Below, one piece after another: positions 49,727 to 58,525 of a DNA stretch of 64,000 nt (the stretch's first letter is position 1; each line of letters starts with the position of its first letter). Under the pieces are notes generated by a model, which was given only the letters and a program-made list of their open reading frames with translations, was not told the origin of the DNA and ran no database searches. The stretch lies in the NCBI GenBank assembly GCA_963763755.1, contig CAVXQE010000012.1, positions 1-64,000 on the forward strand, written 5' to 3'. The position numbers and the translations under genes were made by a program. This stretch comes from Gaiellasilicea sp963763755 (GTDB lineage: Bacteria; Actinomycetota; Thermoleophilia; Gaiellales; Gaiellaceae).

Positions 49727-49935
49727 GGTCCTTACCTCCCAGTGATCGCTTCGACGGGCTGAAGTCCAAGCCGTTTCACATGAGTCAACGAGACCCGGGC
49801 TTTTCCCGTTACGCAAGCAACGTGGGTCCGCGTCCCCTGTGAATTACTTCGGTGAACGTCCAGGCGACGGCTCGTCGTGATCCAGCGACACGGGCCGGAC
49901 GACTAGCACCGTCGCTTCACGGGTATCCGGTCGAG

Positions 49936-51048
49936 ATGCCGCCGTCGCGCGAATCCAGTGAGTCGTTCGTCCGCCGGGCGCTGCCGATTTATCTCGGGCT
50001 GCTCTTCGCGATCTTGACCGTTCTTGCGGTTGTTGTCCTGTTCATGGTCCGCCACGTGCTGCTCGTGCTGTTCGTGAGCGTGCTCTTCGCCGCGGCGCTG
50101 ACGGGTCCGAGCGAGTGGCTTCACCGGCGCTTTCGCCTGCCGCTCGGGCTGGCCGCGGTGGTGATCTACATCGCGTGCTTTGCAGTCATCGTCGGCATCG
50201 GTTGGATCGTCGTGCCCCCGCTGCTCGGCCAGGTGGTCGAGTTTGCCGACCGCGCGCCGGAGTACGCCGACCGCTACGCGGGAATCCGTGAGGCGTACGC
50301 CGAGCTTCGGTCCGACTTTCCCGCGCTGCCGCCGTTCGAGGAGCAGCTATCGCGGCTCGGAGACGCGATCCTCAACCGTGCGGGCGAGCGGGCTGCCGCG
50401 CTTCCAGGCGACGTCTTCTCGATCTTCATCGACCTGCTCGCGGTGTTTTTCGTCTCGCTGCTCCTCCTCACGAATCGGCTGCGGATCCGTGACTTCGTCC
50501 TCTCGTTGACGCACTCCGATCATCGGCGTCGCACCGGCTTCGTGCTCGACCGGACCTGGCTACGGATCGGCGGCTACCTCCGCGCGAAGGTGATCGTGAT
50601 GGCGATCGTCGGGGCGCTCACGTACGTCTCACTGGTCGTGATCGGAGTGCCCTTCGCGATCCCGCTCTCCGTGATCGTGGCCTTCGGAGAGTTGATCCCG
50701 CTCGTCGGCAGCTGGCTCGCCCGCATCCCACTCCTCGCGATCGCGGCGCTCGACAGCCCGCGGACCTTTGTGCTGACGTTCCTGGCGTCGATCGTGATCC
50801 AGAATCTGCAGGGGTACGTGATCTCTCCGGTCGTCGAGGGAGATCAGCTCGACATCCACCCGCTCCTCGTGTTCGTGGCGGTCCTCGTGGGCGCCTCCCT
50901 CGGCGGCGCCGTCGGAGCGTTCGTCGCCGTCCCTGCTGCGGCGATAGTCGACCTTGTCGTGCAGGAGGTCGTCGTCCCGTGGCGCCGCGCACAGCTCAGG
51001 GGCTCCGCTGCCGCCGCGCCGCGCCGCCTCACGACACACGCACCGTGA
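49936..51048 (+). CDS. AI-2E family transporter (PerM/TqsA-like)
   Basis: This membrane protein of the AI-2 exporter superfamily (PF01594 type) has 370 residues. It has about eight helices in the family order: two at the N-terminus (LPIYLGLLFAILTVLAVVVL; VLLVLFVSVLFAAALTGPSE), the amphipathic middle region, and the C-terminal block. That block contains VPFAIPLSVIVAFGELIPLV, a family-typical loop, and IVIQNLQGYVISPVVEGDQL. The substrate could be autoinducer-2, another small molecule or ions. The ATG at 49936 (MPPSRESSESFVRR) is chosen over 49852. It is the only intact gene of the proposed island. Confidence 0.88.
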   Translation: MPPSRESSESFVRRALPIYLGLLFAILTVLAVVVLFMVRHVLLVLFVSVLFAAALTGPSEWLHRRFRLPLGLAAVVIYIACFAVIVGIGWIVVPPLLGQVVEFADRAPEYADRYAGIREAYAELRSDFPALPPFEEQLSRLGDAILNRAGERAAALPGDVFSIFIDLLAVFFVSLLLLTNRLRIRDFVLSLTHSDHRRRTGFVLDRTWLRIGGYLRAKVIVMAIVGALTYVSLVVIGVPFAIPLSVIVAFGELIPLVGSWLARIPLLAIAALDSPRTFVLTFLASIVIQNLQGYVISPVVEGDQLDIHPLLVFVAVLVGASLGGAVGAFVAVPAAAIVDLVVQEVVVPWRRAQLRGSAAAAPRRLTTHAP

Positions 51049-51266
51049 GGGGACGACGCTGCCGTACGGGCGAAGGCGCTCGGCCCTCCCTTTCGAGATT
51101 AACGGTCGACAAGTCGTAGGCCGAGCGAGACGTAGCGTGGTGACGGGCGCTTCGTTGTTGAGCACCGCGAGCCAACGTAAGACAGACGTGATGTCCGACA
51201 CAAATGGAAGCGACCACCGCTGAAAGCGATCGGACGCTTTCAGGGAACTGCTCAAAGGAGCGCACA

Positions 51267-51700
51267 ATGACGGAGTCGAGTCTGTACGAACGGCTCGGTG
51301 GCGCATTCGCCATCGCAGCCGTGGTCGATCATTTCAGCGACGCGATCGTGAAGAATCCGATTGTCGGCCAAACATCGGAGAACCCTGCTCTCCGGGAGTG
51401 GCACACGAACAACCTGGAAAGACTTCCGGGCCTCAAGTTCATGCGCACCCTGTGGGTCTGCGAGGTCGCCGGCGGACCGCAGCAATATGCAGCCACACAA
51501 CCAGGCAGACCCGCAATCACCACCGCCGTATACGCAACTCGAACGATCAGCAGCGAGTGTACGACCGATGTCATTCAGACAAGCGCCGTCGTCCTGCGGC
51601 GCTGCGCAAGAACGGCGTGCCGTCTACGCCGCACTCGCCTGGCTCGGCGGCCGCAAGCCCGCCACCAGGGAGACGCTGCCCCGACTGTTCTGACCCGTCG
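51267..51700 (+). pseudogene. Group 1 truncated hemoglobin, damaged C-terminus
   Basis: The N-terminal 70 residues read cleanly from the ATG at 51267 with AAGGAG upstream: MTESSLYERLGGAFAIAAVV, DHFSDAIVKNPIVGQ, and LERLPGLKFMRTLWVCEVAG then GPQQYA, characteristic of truncated globins. After about 51480 the sequence that should encode the proximal-His region is scattered over frames (HHRRIRNSNDQQRVYDR in one, YAALAWLGGRKPAT in another). This suggests several indels or genuine decay. Expected role: O2/NO binding or detoxification. Confidence 0.65.
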
Positions 51701-51723
51701 CCCGCCGCGACGCGTCTGACGTT

Positions 51724-52181
51724 CTAGGCGACGCCTGCTCGGCGCGCGCTTTCAGTCGAGCGTTCATCTGCTCGAAGCCAGCTTCGGTCTTCGCGAGCGT
51801 GCCCTTGAAAAGCCCGACGAGGAAGCCGCTGAAGCGTTCCGACTGGACGAAACGGCTTCGCCCGCCGACGAGCGGCTCGATCCGAAGGCCGGCGTACTCT
51901 GCTCACCGTCGAAGACGCCGGGCAGTAGGCGGCGGCCGAGCCACGCAGCTCGCGATTCGCCGCGACGCGAGCGAACGGTGGGCTTGAACGTCGTCGCTCG
52001 CGCACCACGCGGATCGATTCGCACCGCAAGCCTCGCAACCTCGAGGAGCTAACGCCACTGATCCGGCGGATAAACAGATTCCACTCCGGGTACGCAGCGA
52101 AGACGGTCACGTCCGCCCAAATCGTTCGGAGTTTCGACCGGCGGTGCATCGATCTCGATTTCTCGGCGGAGCTCTCGCACC
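51724..52181 (-). pseudogene. SRPBCC-family (START-like) protein, broken
   Basis: Across frames a polyketide-cyclase/START-like protein can be assembled. A GTG at 52181 opens REIEIDAPPV, followed by IWADVTVFAAYPEWNLFIRR, then VRIDPRGARATTFKPTV, LPGVFDGE, IEPLVGGRSRFVQSERFSGF, and LVGLFKGTLAKTEAGFEQMN with ARLKARAE. At least four frame changes in 450 bp make a functional gene unlikely unless the local sequence is poor. The ligand is unknown. Confidence 0.6.
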
Positions 52182-52553
52182 CGGGCACCGTAACAGCGGT
52201 GCCGGGGCCGGACGGACCGTGACTACGCGGTGAGCCGAGGTCGCGCGGCCGCCTTACCAGCGCATCCAGCCGATTTCACATCAAGCCGCTAGAGCCTGTC
52301 CGGGATAGAGACAACTCTGTAGTCGCGAGGCACCACCGAGACACCACCGCTACACGCGATTCTGCACCGTCTACAACTTTGGCAACCGCATGGTTGAGCA
52401 AAAACGGCGTGCTCAAAGGGGCTGTGCGATCTTCCGCTGGAAGCGCTGGCTCTGAGCTCACCGCGGCCGTACTGTCACTTCGCGAAGTGAACGTTGTGTG
52501 CTACGCGACACGCCGAACGGCTGATTCGCCGACTCCTCGTCGCCTGATCTAGG
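52182..52553. other. Region without a gene, contains attR-like repeat
   Basis: No coding frame with recognisable features is present. A minus-strand open frame (52276-52461) has no domain or ribosome-binding site. The segment contains the 20-bp corA 3'-end repeat at 52430-52449, followed in frame by a stop (FRWKRWL then TGA), so it looks like a remnant of a corA C-terminus. Confidence 0.4.
52430..52449 (+). repeat. 20-bp direct repeat of the corA 3' end (attR-like)
   Basis: This is identical to 48802-48821 in the same orientation and again translates to the end of FRWKRWL followed by a stop. The intervening 3.6 kb carries an integrase fragment and damaged accessory genes. The simplest reading is the right boundary of an integrated element. 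Confidence 0.7.
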
Positions 52554-53171
52554 CTGCACGCGATCAGCGACCGCGCCGAACTCGTCGTAGCCGCACTCCG
52601 GCTCTCGTATTTCACGATCGCGTGGAATGGCGCCGTCGGCGTCGCTGCTCTTGTCGTCTCCTTCCTCGACGGGAGCCTGGCCCTGGCCGGGCTCGCCCTG
52701 ACTGCGCTACTCGACTCGTCGGCATCGGTCGTGCTCGTGTGGCGCTTCAGAACTGAGCGCCACGATCCCGTCGCGGCAGAACGACTCGAACGGCGGGCGC
52801 AGGCCTGGGTCGCGCTCACGATGATCGTCGTCGCGCTCTACGTCGCCGTGCAATCCATTCGTGCCCTCATCGACGGCTCGCATCCCGAAGCCTCGCCGTT
52901 CGGGCTGATCCTCGCCACCGCATCGCTCGTGGTGCTGCCCTGGCTGGCACGACAGAAGCTCCGCGTTGCTTCGCGTCTCGCCAGTAGAGCGCTCCGTGGT
53001 GACGGTGTGCTCACCGCAGCGTCAGCAGCCCTCGCGGCGGTTGCACTGGCGGCCCTAACCGTGAACTCCGTCTTTGCGTGGTGGTGGGCCGATCCTGCAG
53101 CTGCCCTGCTCATCGCCACGGCGCTGGCGATCGAGGCGACGCGCATCGCCGTGCGTCATCGCTTCGGGTGA
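52554..53171 (+). CDS. CDF-like cation transporter
   Basis: This membrane protein of about 205 residues resembles the transmembrane part of cation diffusion facilitators. It has YFTIAWNGAVGVAALVVSFL, DGSLALAGLALTALLDSSAS with the helix-2 Asp, VVLVWRFRTERH, and later FAWWWADPAAALLIATALAI with the helix-5 Asp. It lacks the cytoplasmic C-terminal domain, as in short actinobacterial members. No ATG/GTG is near: CTG at 52554 gives the conserved N-terminus, while the first ATG-type start (52731) would cut off two helices. Probably metal export, inferred. Confidence 0.7.
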   Translation: MHAISDRAELVVAALRLSYFTIAWNGAVGVAALVVSFLDGSLALAGLALTALLDSSASVVLVWRFRTERHDPVAAERLERRAQAWVALTMIVVALYVAVQSIRALIDGSHPEASPFGLILATASLVVLPWLARQKLRVASRLASRALRGDGVLTAASAALAAVALAALTVNSVFAWWWADPAAALLIATALAIEATRIAVRHRFG

Positions 53172-53177
53172 GGGCCT

Positions 53178-53399
53178 CTAGCGTTCGCGGTAGACGATGC
53201 GGCCGCGCGTCAGGTCGTACGGGGACAACTCGATCTTGACCCGGTCGCCCGGATTCATCCGGATCCTGTAGCGGCGCATCTTGCCCGACGTGTAGCCGAG
53301 TGCTTCATGGCCGTTGTCCAGTGCGACACGGAACATGCCGCCGCCGAACGCTTCCATGATGTCGCCTTCCAGCTCGACTTTTTCTTCCTTGACGCCCAT
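53178..53399 (-). CDS. infA: Translation initiation factor IF-1
   Basis: This 73-residue S1-fold (OB) factor binds the 30S A-site. It has the characteristic sequence EKVELEGDIMEAFGGGMFRV, GYTSGKMRRYRIRMNPGDRV and LSPYDLTRGRIVYRER. The ATG at 53399 gives MGVKEEK. An upstream frame to 53459 is not conserved. It is not next to a ribosomal protein operon here. Convergent with the CDF-like gene. Confidence 0.97.
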   Translation of the reverse strand: MGVKEEKVELEGDIMEAFGGGMFRVALDNGHEALGYTSGKMRRYRIRMNPGDRVKIELSPYDLTRGRIVYRER

Positions 53400-53508
53400 G
53401 CGTCTCCCTCCATAGCTACCGGCCGCACGGCCTCGGGGTACAGCCCGGGCTACAACCAAGGTACCGCAGATCGCCTCGGCGCGCTGTAATCGGCTCTAGC
53501 AGCCGGCT

Positions 53509-53670
53509 CTAGGCGTCGAATTCGCGTGCGGCGCACTGCGGGCAGTACACGAGCAGGCACGACTCCGCGTCGACGTAGGCCCTCCACCCTCGCGCCGGAC
53601 CCGATTCGGTCCCGCATTCGAGGCAGACGAGCTCACCGACGATCTGCTCCTCTGGCGCCTGTTTCTCCAC
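53509..53670 (-). CDS. Small zinc-ribbon protein
   Basis: A GTG at 53670 opens a 53-codon frame: VEKQAPEEQIVGELVCLECG, TESGPARGWRAYVDAESC, then LLVYCPQCAAREFDA and a TAG. The two CxxC pairs (CLEC, CPQC) separated by about 28 residues form a plausible zinc ribbon. It is located upstream of infA on the same strand. I do not know the function; a nucleic-acid-associated role is suggested by fold and neighbour only. Confidence 0.6.
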   Translation of the reverse strand: MEKQAPEEQIVGELVCLECGTESGPARGWRAYVDAESCLLVYCPQCAAREFDA

Positions 53671-53797
53671 CGTTCACAGCTTGCCTTATGCGTTTCCGTC
53701 CTGCACTCACCCGTTTGAAGCGGTCCGCATACTCCATTTCGGGGATCCTGCGGGAGGAGCTTGTGTTTCTGAAACACAAGCTCTCGTTCGGCGAGGG

Positions 53798-54430
53798 CTA
53801 GGAGATGAGCGAGCGGCGCAGGGCCATCGCAACGGCCTGCGTGCGCGTCGAGACCCCGAGCTTGGCCATCGCAGCGCCGAGCTGGGTCCGAGCGGTGTCG
53901 GGCGAGATGAAGAGCTCGCGTCCGATCGACTCGTTCGAGTGGCCGTCGGCCAGCAGCCGAAGGACGTCCCGCTCACGGGCAGTCAAGCCGAGGTCCCGTG
54001 CCGGCGTTGCGCGGATCACGACATCGGCGAGCGCAGGATCGATGTACATCCCGCCGGCCGCGACTGTCTGAAGAGCGCGAACGAGCGCCTCGAGCGGTGC
54101 GTCCTTGAGCACGAACCCGCGGGCGCCGGCATCGAGCGCCTCGTCCAGAAGGGCAGAGTCTCCGAAGCCGGAGTAGACGACGGCACCGCACTGCGGTGTC
54201 GTCCGGGCGACCTGGCGAACGACGCCGGCGCCCGAGAGCCCAGGCATGCGCTGGTCCAGCACGGCGAGCGAAGGACGCAAGGAATCGATCAGCGAGACCG
54301 CCTCGTCACCGTTCCGTGCAAGCCCGACGACCCGGTAGCCCTGAGTGCCCAGGTATCTCGCAATGCTCTCCAGCACCGGAGGATGGTCGTCGGCGACGAC
54401 ACACGTGGGCTTAGCCGCAATCGAGCTCAC
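53798..54430 (-). CDS. NarL/FixJ-type response regulator
   Basis: This 210-residue two-domain regulator has a receiver domain with acidic pair (TCVVADDHPPVLESIARYLG), phosphoacceptor Asp in LAVLDQRMPGLSGAGVV, Thr/Ser position in AVVYSGFGDSA, and Lys in GFVLKDAPLEAL. A LuxR-type helix-turn-helix follows (LTARERDVLRLLADGHSNES; DTARTQLGAAMAKLGVSTRT). The GTG at 54430 starts VSSIAAKPTCVV. No cognate kinase is adjacent, but a hybrid kinase lies 0.6 kb away. It is divergent from the HIT gene with 46 bp between starts. Confidence 0.92.
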   Translation of the reverse strand: MSSIAAKPTCVVADDHPPVLESIARYLGTQGYRVVGLARNGDEAVSLIDSLRPSLAVLDQRMPGLSGAGVVRQVARTTPQCGAVVYSGFGDSALLDEALDAGARGFVLKDAPLEALVRALQTVAAGGMYIDPALADVVIRATPARDLGLTARERDVLRLLADGHSNESIGRELFISPDTARTQLGAAMAKLGVSTRTQAVAMALRRSLIS

Positions 54431-54476
54431 GGCCAGGTGGTCGGCCGGAGCACGCCGAAGTTGAGAAGATCGATCG

Positions 54477-54968
54477 ATGCCGAAGCCTCTCTGGGCGCCG
54501 TGGCGCCTCGAATACGTCACCCACGCCGACGAGCAACCAGGCTGTGTCTTCTGCGCCGAGGCCGAAGGCGAGGTCGAAGAGACGCTCGTCGTCAGCCGAG
54601 GCGAGCGCGCGTTCGTCTTCCTGAACAAGTTCCCGTACTCCTCTGGCCATCTCCTGGTTGCCCCGTACGGGCACCTGGGCGAGCTCGGCGACCTCGGCGA
54701 TGAAACCGCGCTCGAGATCCATCGGCTCGGACTGCAGGGGATCGAGGCGCTGAAGGCGATCTACGCGCCTGCGGGCTTCAATCTGGGCTGGAACCTGGGC
54801 CGAGCCGCCGGCGCAGGGATCGTCGACCACGTGCACCTTCATGTCGTGCCCCGGTGGGTCGGCGACACCAGCTTCATGCCCGTGCTCGGAGACGTGAAGG
54901 TGCTGCCGGAGCATCTTCTCGCTACCCGCGACCGCCTGCGTGAGGCCTGGCCGGGCCCAACCTCCTGA
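54477..54968 (+). CDS. HIT-family nucleotide hydrolase/transferase
   Basis: This 163-residue histidine-triad protein has the catalytic motif DHVHLHVVPRW, an N-terminal CVFCAEAEGEVEE zinc-type Cys pair and PYSSGHLLVAPYGHLGELGD. The arrangement (WAPWRLEYVTHAD, CxxC) matches the AP4A phosphorylase-like HIT group common in actinobacteria. It ends 38 nt before the hybrid kinase start and may be cotranscribed with it. Confidence 0.93.
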   Translation: MPKPLWAPWRLEYVTHADEQPGCVFCAEAEGEVEETLVVSRGERAFVFLNKFPYSSGHLLVAPYGHLGELGDLGDETALEIHRLGLQGIEALKAIYAPAGFNLGWNLGRAAGAGIVDHVHLHVVPRWVGDTSFMPVLGDVKVLPEHLLATRDRLREAWPGPTS

Positions 54969-55006
54969 CTTCATTTTTCCGCCGTTGCGACCGATCACCC
55001 CCTGAG

Positions 55007-58000
55007 ATGACCCGATTCGACTTCCAGGAGCTCGTGGAGCGATTGCCGCTGGTCGTGTATGTCGACCAGCTCGACGACAAGAGCTCGCCCCTGTACGTCA
55101 ACCCCCAGATCGCCGACCTCCTCGGCTACACGCAGGATGAGTGGCTCGCCGACCCCGATCTGTTCAGCAACTCCCTGCATCCCGACGACCAAGAGCACGT
55201 GCTCGGCCAGATCGCCAACCGCAACTCGTCGGGAGCAACGACGATGTACCTCGACTACCGCCTGATCGCCCGCGACGGCCGAGTGGTCTGGGTCCGTGAC
55301 GAAGAAATGGTCGTGCCCGACACGGACGGCCGACCGGCCGTCGCCCAGGGCTACATGCAGGACGTGACGGCTCGCCGACAGGACAGCATCCGGCTCGAAC
55401 TGCTCGTCGGGATCCTGTCACTCGCAGCCGACGAAACGCCGCCGGACGACATCGTCGCGCATGCGGCCCAAAGCCTTGCGGCGCTCTTCGGCGACGTCGC
55501 TGTCAGCTACGTGGAGCGGCGGGACGAAAGCGGGTTCTGGATCCGCTACACGACCGACAAGGGCAGACCGGAGTTCTGGGGCGAGGTCGAGTGGTCCGCC
55601 GAGTATGTCGAGCGGATCGAACGGGGGCCGATCGTCATCGAGGACATCTCCAAGGAGGCCTGGCTCGATCCGATTCGCGATCAGCTGATCGAACGCAATG
55701 TCGCGTCGTCCGTCGATGTACCGCTATTCCGCCACGGCGAGCTCTCGGGCGTGCTGTGGTTCAACAGCGCGAGCCCTCGCACGTGGGGAGCAGACGACGT
55801 ATCCATCCTGGTGGATGTCGCCGGTCAGCTTGCGATTGTCCTCGCAGGTGCGCGAGCGCGTGAGCTGCGCGCCCTCGCCGAGCGCGACCTTCGCAGCCGC
55901 GACGCGATCCTCCAGGCGGTGAGCCGCTCCGCCGAGCGCTTCCTCGTCCAGCGGACCTTCGACGAAGGAATCGTCGAACTGATGCGTGTCCTCGGTGAAG
56001 CGACGGGGGTCACGAGCGCACATGTCTTCGAGAACGTCAAGGCCGACGGCCCGTCGACGCACACGCGCCGGCTTGGCGGCTGGGAATCGGGCCGAAGTAA
56101 CTCGACGGTCGACGACCCGCGCCTCGCCCATGTCCAGCCCGCCCCCCACTTCCCCCGCTGGGCCGAGGTGCTCGGCCGAGGTGACGTCGTCAGCAGTCAT
56201 GTCTCTGAGCTGCCCGACGCGGAGCGCGCAGCGCTGGCGCTCGCAGGCTCGCTCTCAGTTCTCGCCGTGCCGATCTTCGTCGACGGCGTCTGGTGGGGCT
56301 TCATCGGCTTCGAGGACGCTGAGCAACATCGCGACTGGAGCCACGCCGAGACCGACGCGCTCCGAGCGGCCGCCGGGATCGTTGCCGCTGCGATCAAGCG
56401 TGAGCTGGTCGAGCGCGACCTGCGCCGCCGCGACGCGATCCTCGAAGCTGTCAGTCGTGGCGCGCAGCGGCTCGTCGCAACTCCGAGCTGGCGCGACGCC
56501 GCACCGGACTTCCTGCAGGAACTCGGCGAGGCTGCGGATACGAGCCGTTCCTACCTCTTCGAGACGACGAGCACCGACGATGGCCGGAACACAGTGAGCC
56601 AGCGGTTCGAGTGGGTCGCTCCGGGCGTCACGCCGGAGCTCGATAACCCGGTCCTGCAGGACATGTGCTTCGAGGACATCGGACTGGCCCGGTTCGGCGA
56701 GATGAATGCGCGTAACGAGGTGTTCGCGGGGAAGATCAGCGATCTGCCGGCCGGGGAGCGAGAGTTCTTCGAGGAGCAGGGGATCAAATCGCTGTTGACG
56801 GTGCCCGTGTTCGTCAACGGCGCCTGGTGGGGCTTCATCGGCTTCGACGACTGCATGACGGAGCGCAACTGGAGCCCGGCGAAGATCGATGCGCTGCGGA
56901 CGGCTGCGAGCCTGATCGCAACCGCCGTCGAGCGTGAGCATTCCGAGGCAACCCTGCGCGAGCAGGAGCAGAAACTGCGCGCCGTCTTCGACTCCGCGCT
57001 CGACGCGATCTTCATCACCGACGACGAGCGTCGCTACGTCGACGTCAACCCCGCGGCATGCGAGTACTACGGTGTCTCGAAGCGCGATCTGATCGGCCGC
57101 AAGATCGATGAGTTTCTGCCGCCGAACAGTCTCGCAACGCTGGAGGAGGACTGGGCGGAGTTCATCCAGGGTGGACCGATCTTCGCCGAGTGGGAGACAC
57201 AGAAGATCGACGGCACACTCCAGGTCGCCGAGGCCTCTGCGCGACCGAATTTCCTCCCTGGCCTCCACATCGCGTTCTTCCGCGATGTCACCGACCGGAA
57301 GCGGCTCGAAGTCGAGCTTCTGAATGCGCAGAAGCTCGAGAGCCTCGGCAGGCTCGCGGGAGGTGTCGCGCACGACTTCAACAACCTGCTCACTGGCATC
57401 ACCGGCTACGCCTCGCTCCTGCTCGAACGGGCCACCGACGACGTCGAGCTTCGACGCGACCTCGGCGAGATCAAGCGCGCCGCGGATCGTGCTGCCGAGC
57501 TGACGAAGCAACTGCTCGCCTTCGGCCGACGCCAGGTGCTCAATCCGCGTCCGCTCGATCTCAATACCGTCGTGGCCGAGGTCGGCGCCCTTCTGCAACG
57601 CCTGCTCGGCGACCACGTCGAGCTGGACATCCTTCCCGCGCCGATGCTCGGCACCGTTCGTGCCGACCCAGGCCAGATCGAGCAAGTGCTCGTCAATCTC
57701 GTGGTCAACGGCCGCGATGCGATGCCCGACGGCGGCACGCTGACGATCCGCACGCGCGACGCCGAGGACGGATTCGTGGAGCTGTCCGTCACCGACACCG
57801 GCCTCGGCATGGACGAAGAAACCCGTGCCCAGGTCTTCGAACCGTTCTTCACAACGCGCGAGCAGGGCGTGGGACTCGGTCTTGCATCGGTCTACGGCAT
57901 CGTCCAACAGAGCGGCGGGAACGTCACCGTCGAGAGCGCTCTCGGAATGGGCTCCACCTTCACCGTCCGGCTGCCGCGTGTACTCGAGCTCGTCGAGCCC

Positions 58001-58399
58001 GCCGCGCCGGCACCCGAGCCCGCAGGGCATCCCGGCTCGGAGACGATCCTGCTCGTCGAGGACGAGGACGTCGTCCGGAATCTGACGCGCCGGGTGCTCG
58101 AGCGCCAGGGCTACACCGTTCTCGCGTGCGCAGACGGCATGCAAGCGGTCGCCCTCGCCGAGCTGAACGATCGCCGGATCGATCTGTTGCTGACTGACGT
58201 CGTGATGCCCGGCATGCGCGGCTACGACGTCGCCAAGCGCGTCGCACGCACGCGTCCCACGATCAAGATCCTCTACATGTCCGGCTACGCGGAGGAGGCG
58301 CTCGTCGGCCAACCCGCCTTTGCCGCGAGCGCCCTGATCGAGAAGCCGTTCGCCGTCGACGCACTCGCCCGCCGCGTGCGCGAGACGCTCGAGTCCTGA
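55007..58399 (+). CDS. Hybrid sensor histidine kinase PAS-GAF-GAF-GAF-PAS-HK-REC
   Basis: This intact 1130-residue cytoplasmic hybrid kinase has no transmembrane segments. Approximate order: PAS/PAC 1-120, GAF 125-290, GAF 300-465, GAF 470-645, PAS 655-770, HisKA with phospho-His 789 in LGRLAGGVAHDFNNLLTGIT, HATPase 885-995 (N-box QVLVNLVVNGRDAM, G1 DTGLGMDEE), and receiver 1010-1130 with Asp1064 in LLLTDVVMPGMRGYD. The second and third GAF units begin with near-identical linkers (RDAILQAVSRSAERFLV and RDAILEAVSRGAQRLVA), showing an internal duplication. The sensory input is probably soluble: light, redox or a small ligand. Possible partner: the NarL regulator at 53.8-54.4 kb. Confidence 0.93.
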   Translation: MTRFDFQELVERLPLVVYVDQLDDKSSPLYVNPQIADLLGYTQDEWLADPDLFSNSLHPDDQEHVLGQIANRNSSGATTMYLDYRLIARDGRVVWVRDEEMVVPDTDGRPAVAQGYMQDVTARRQDSIRLELLVGILSLAADETPPDDIVAHAAQSLAALFGDVAVSYVERRDESGFWIRYTTDKGRPEFWGEVEWSAEYVERIERGPIVIEDISKEAWLDPIRDQLIERNVASSVDVPLFRHGELSGVLWFNSASPRTWGADDVSILVDVAGQLAIVLAGARARELRALAERDLRSRDAILQAVSRSAERFLVQRTFDEGIVELMRVLGEATGVTSAHVFENVKADGPSTHTRRLGGWESGRSNSTVDDPRLAHVQPAPHFPRWAEVLGRGDVVSSHVSELPDAERAALALAGSLSVLAVPIFVDGVWWGFIGFEDAEQHRDWSHAETDALRAAAGIVAAAIKRELVERDLRRRDAILEAVSRGAQRLVATPSWRDAAPDFLQELGEAADTSRSYLFETTSTDDGRNTVSQRFEWVAPGVTPELDNPVLQDMCFEDIGLARFGEMNARNEVFAGKISDLPAGEREFFEEQGIKSLLTVPVFVNGAWWGFIGFDDCMTERNWSPAKIDALRTAASLIATAVEREHSEATLREQEQKLRAVFDSALDAIFITDDERRYVDVNPAACEYYGVSKRDLIGRKIDEFLPPNSLATLEEDWAEFIQGGPIFAEWETQKIDGTLQVAEASARPNFLPGLHIAFFRDVTDRKRLEVELLNAQKLESLGRLAGGVAHDFNNLLTGITGYASLLLERATDDVELRRDLGEIKRAADRAAELTKQLLAFGRRQVLNPRPLDLNTVVAEVGALLQRLLGDHVELDILPAPMLGTVRADPGQIEQVLVNLVVNGRDAMPDGGTLTIRTRDAEDGFVELSVTDTGLGMDEETRAQVFEPFFTTREQGVGLGLASVYGIVQQSGGNVTVESALGMGSTFTVRLPRVLELVEPAAPAPEPAGHPGSETILLVEDEDVVRNLTRRVLERQGYTVLACADGMQAVALAELNDRRIDLLLTDVVMPGMRGYDVAKRVARTRPTIKILYMSGYAEEALVGQPAFAASALIEKPFAVDALARRVRETLES

Positions 58400-58430
58400 C
58401 CCACGAGGCCGCGCTAGAATCCGATCCCAC

Positions 58431-58503
58431 GCGGGCGTAGCTCAGTTGGTAGAGCATCAGCTTCCCAAGCTGAGGGTCGTGGGTTCGAGCCCCATCGCCC
58501 GCT
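58431..58503 (+). tRNA. tRNA-Gly (anticodon CCC)
   Basis: The cloverleaf has acceptor GCGGGCG/CGCCCGC, D-arm GCTCAGTTGGTAGAGC, anticodon stem TCAGC/GCTGA around TTCCCAA (anticodon CCC), T-arm GTGGGTTCGAGCCCCAT and discriminator T. It reads GGG. It lies 31 nt after the hybrid kinase stop. CCA is not encoded. Confidence 0.95.
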
Positions 58504-58525
58504 TCCATCGAACAAGCCGGAAACC

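Noticed and set aside
49445..49762. 105-residue plus-strand frame
   Set aside because: No domain, biased composition and no ribosome-binding site; overlaps the better-supported minus-strand micro-ORF.
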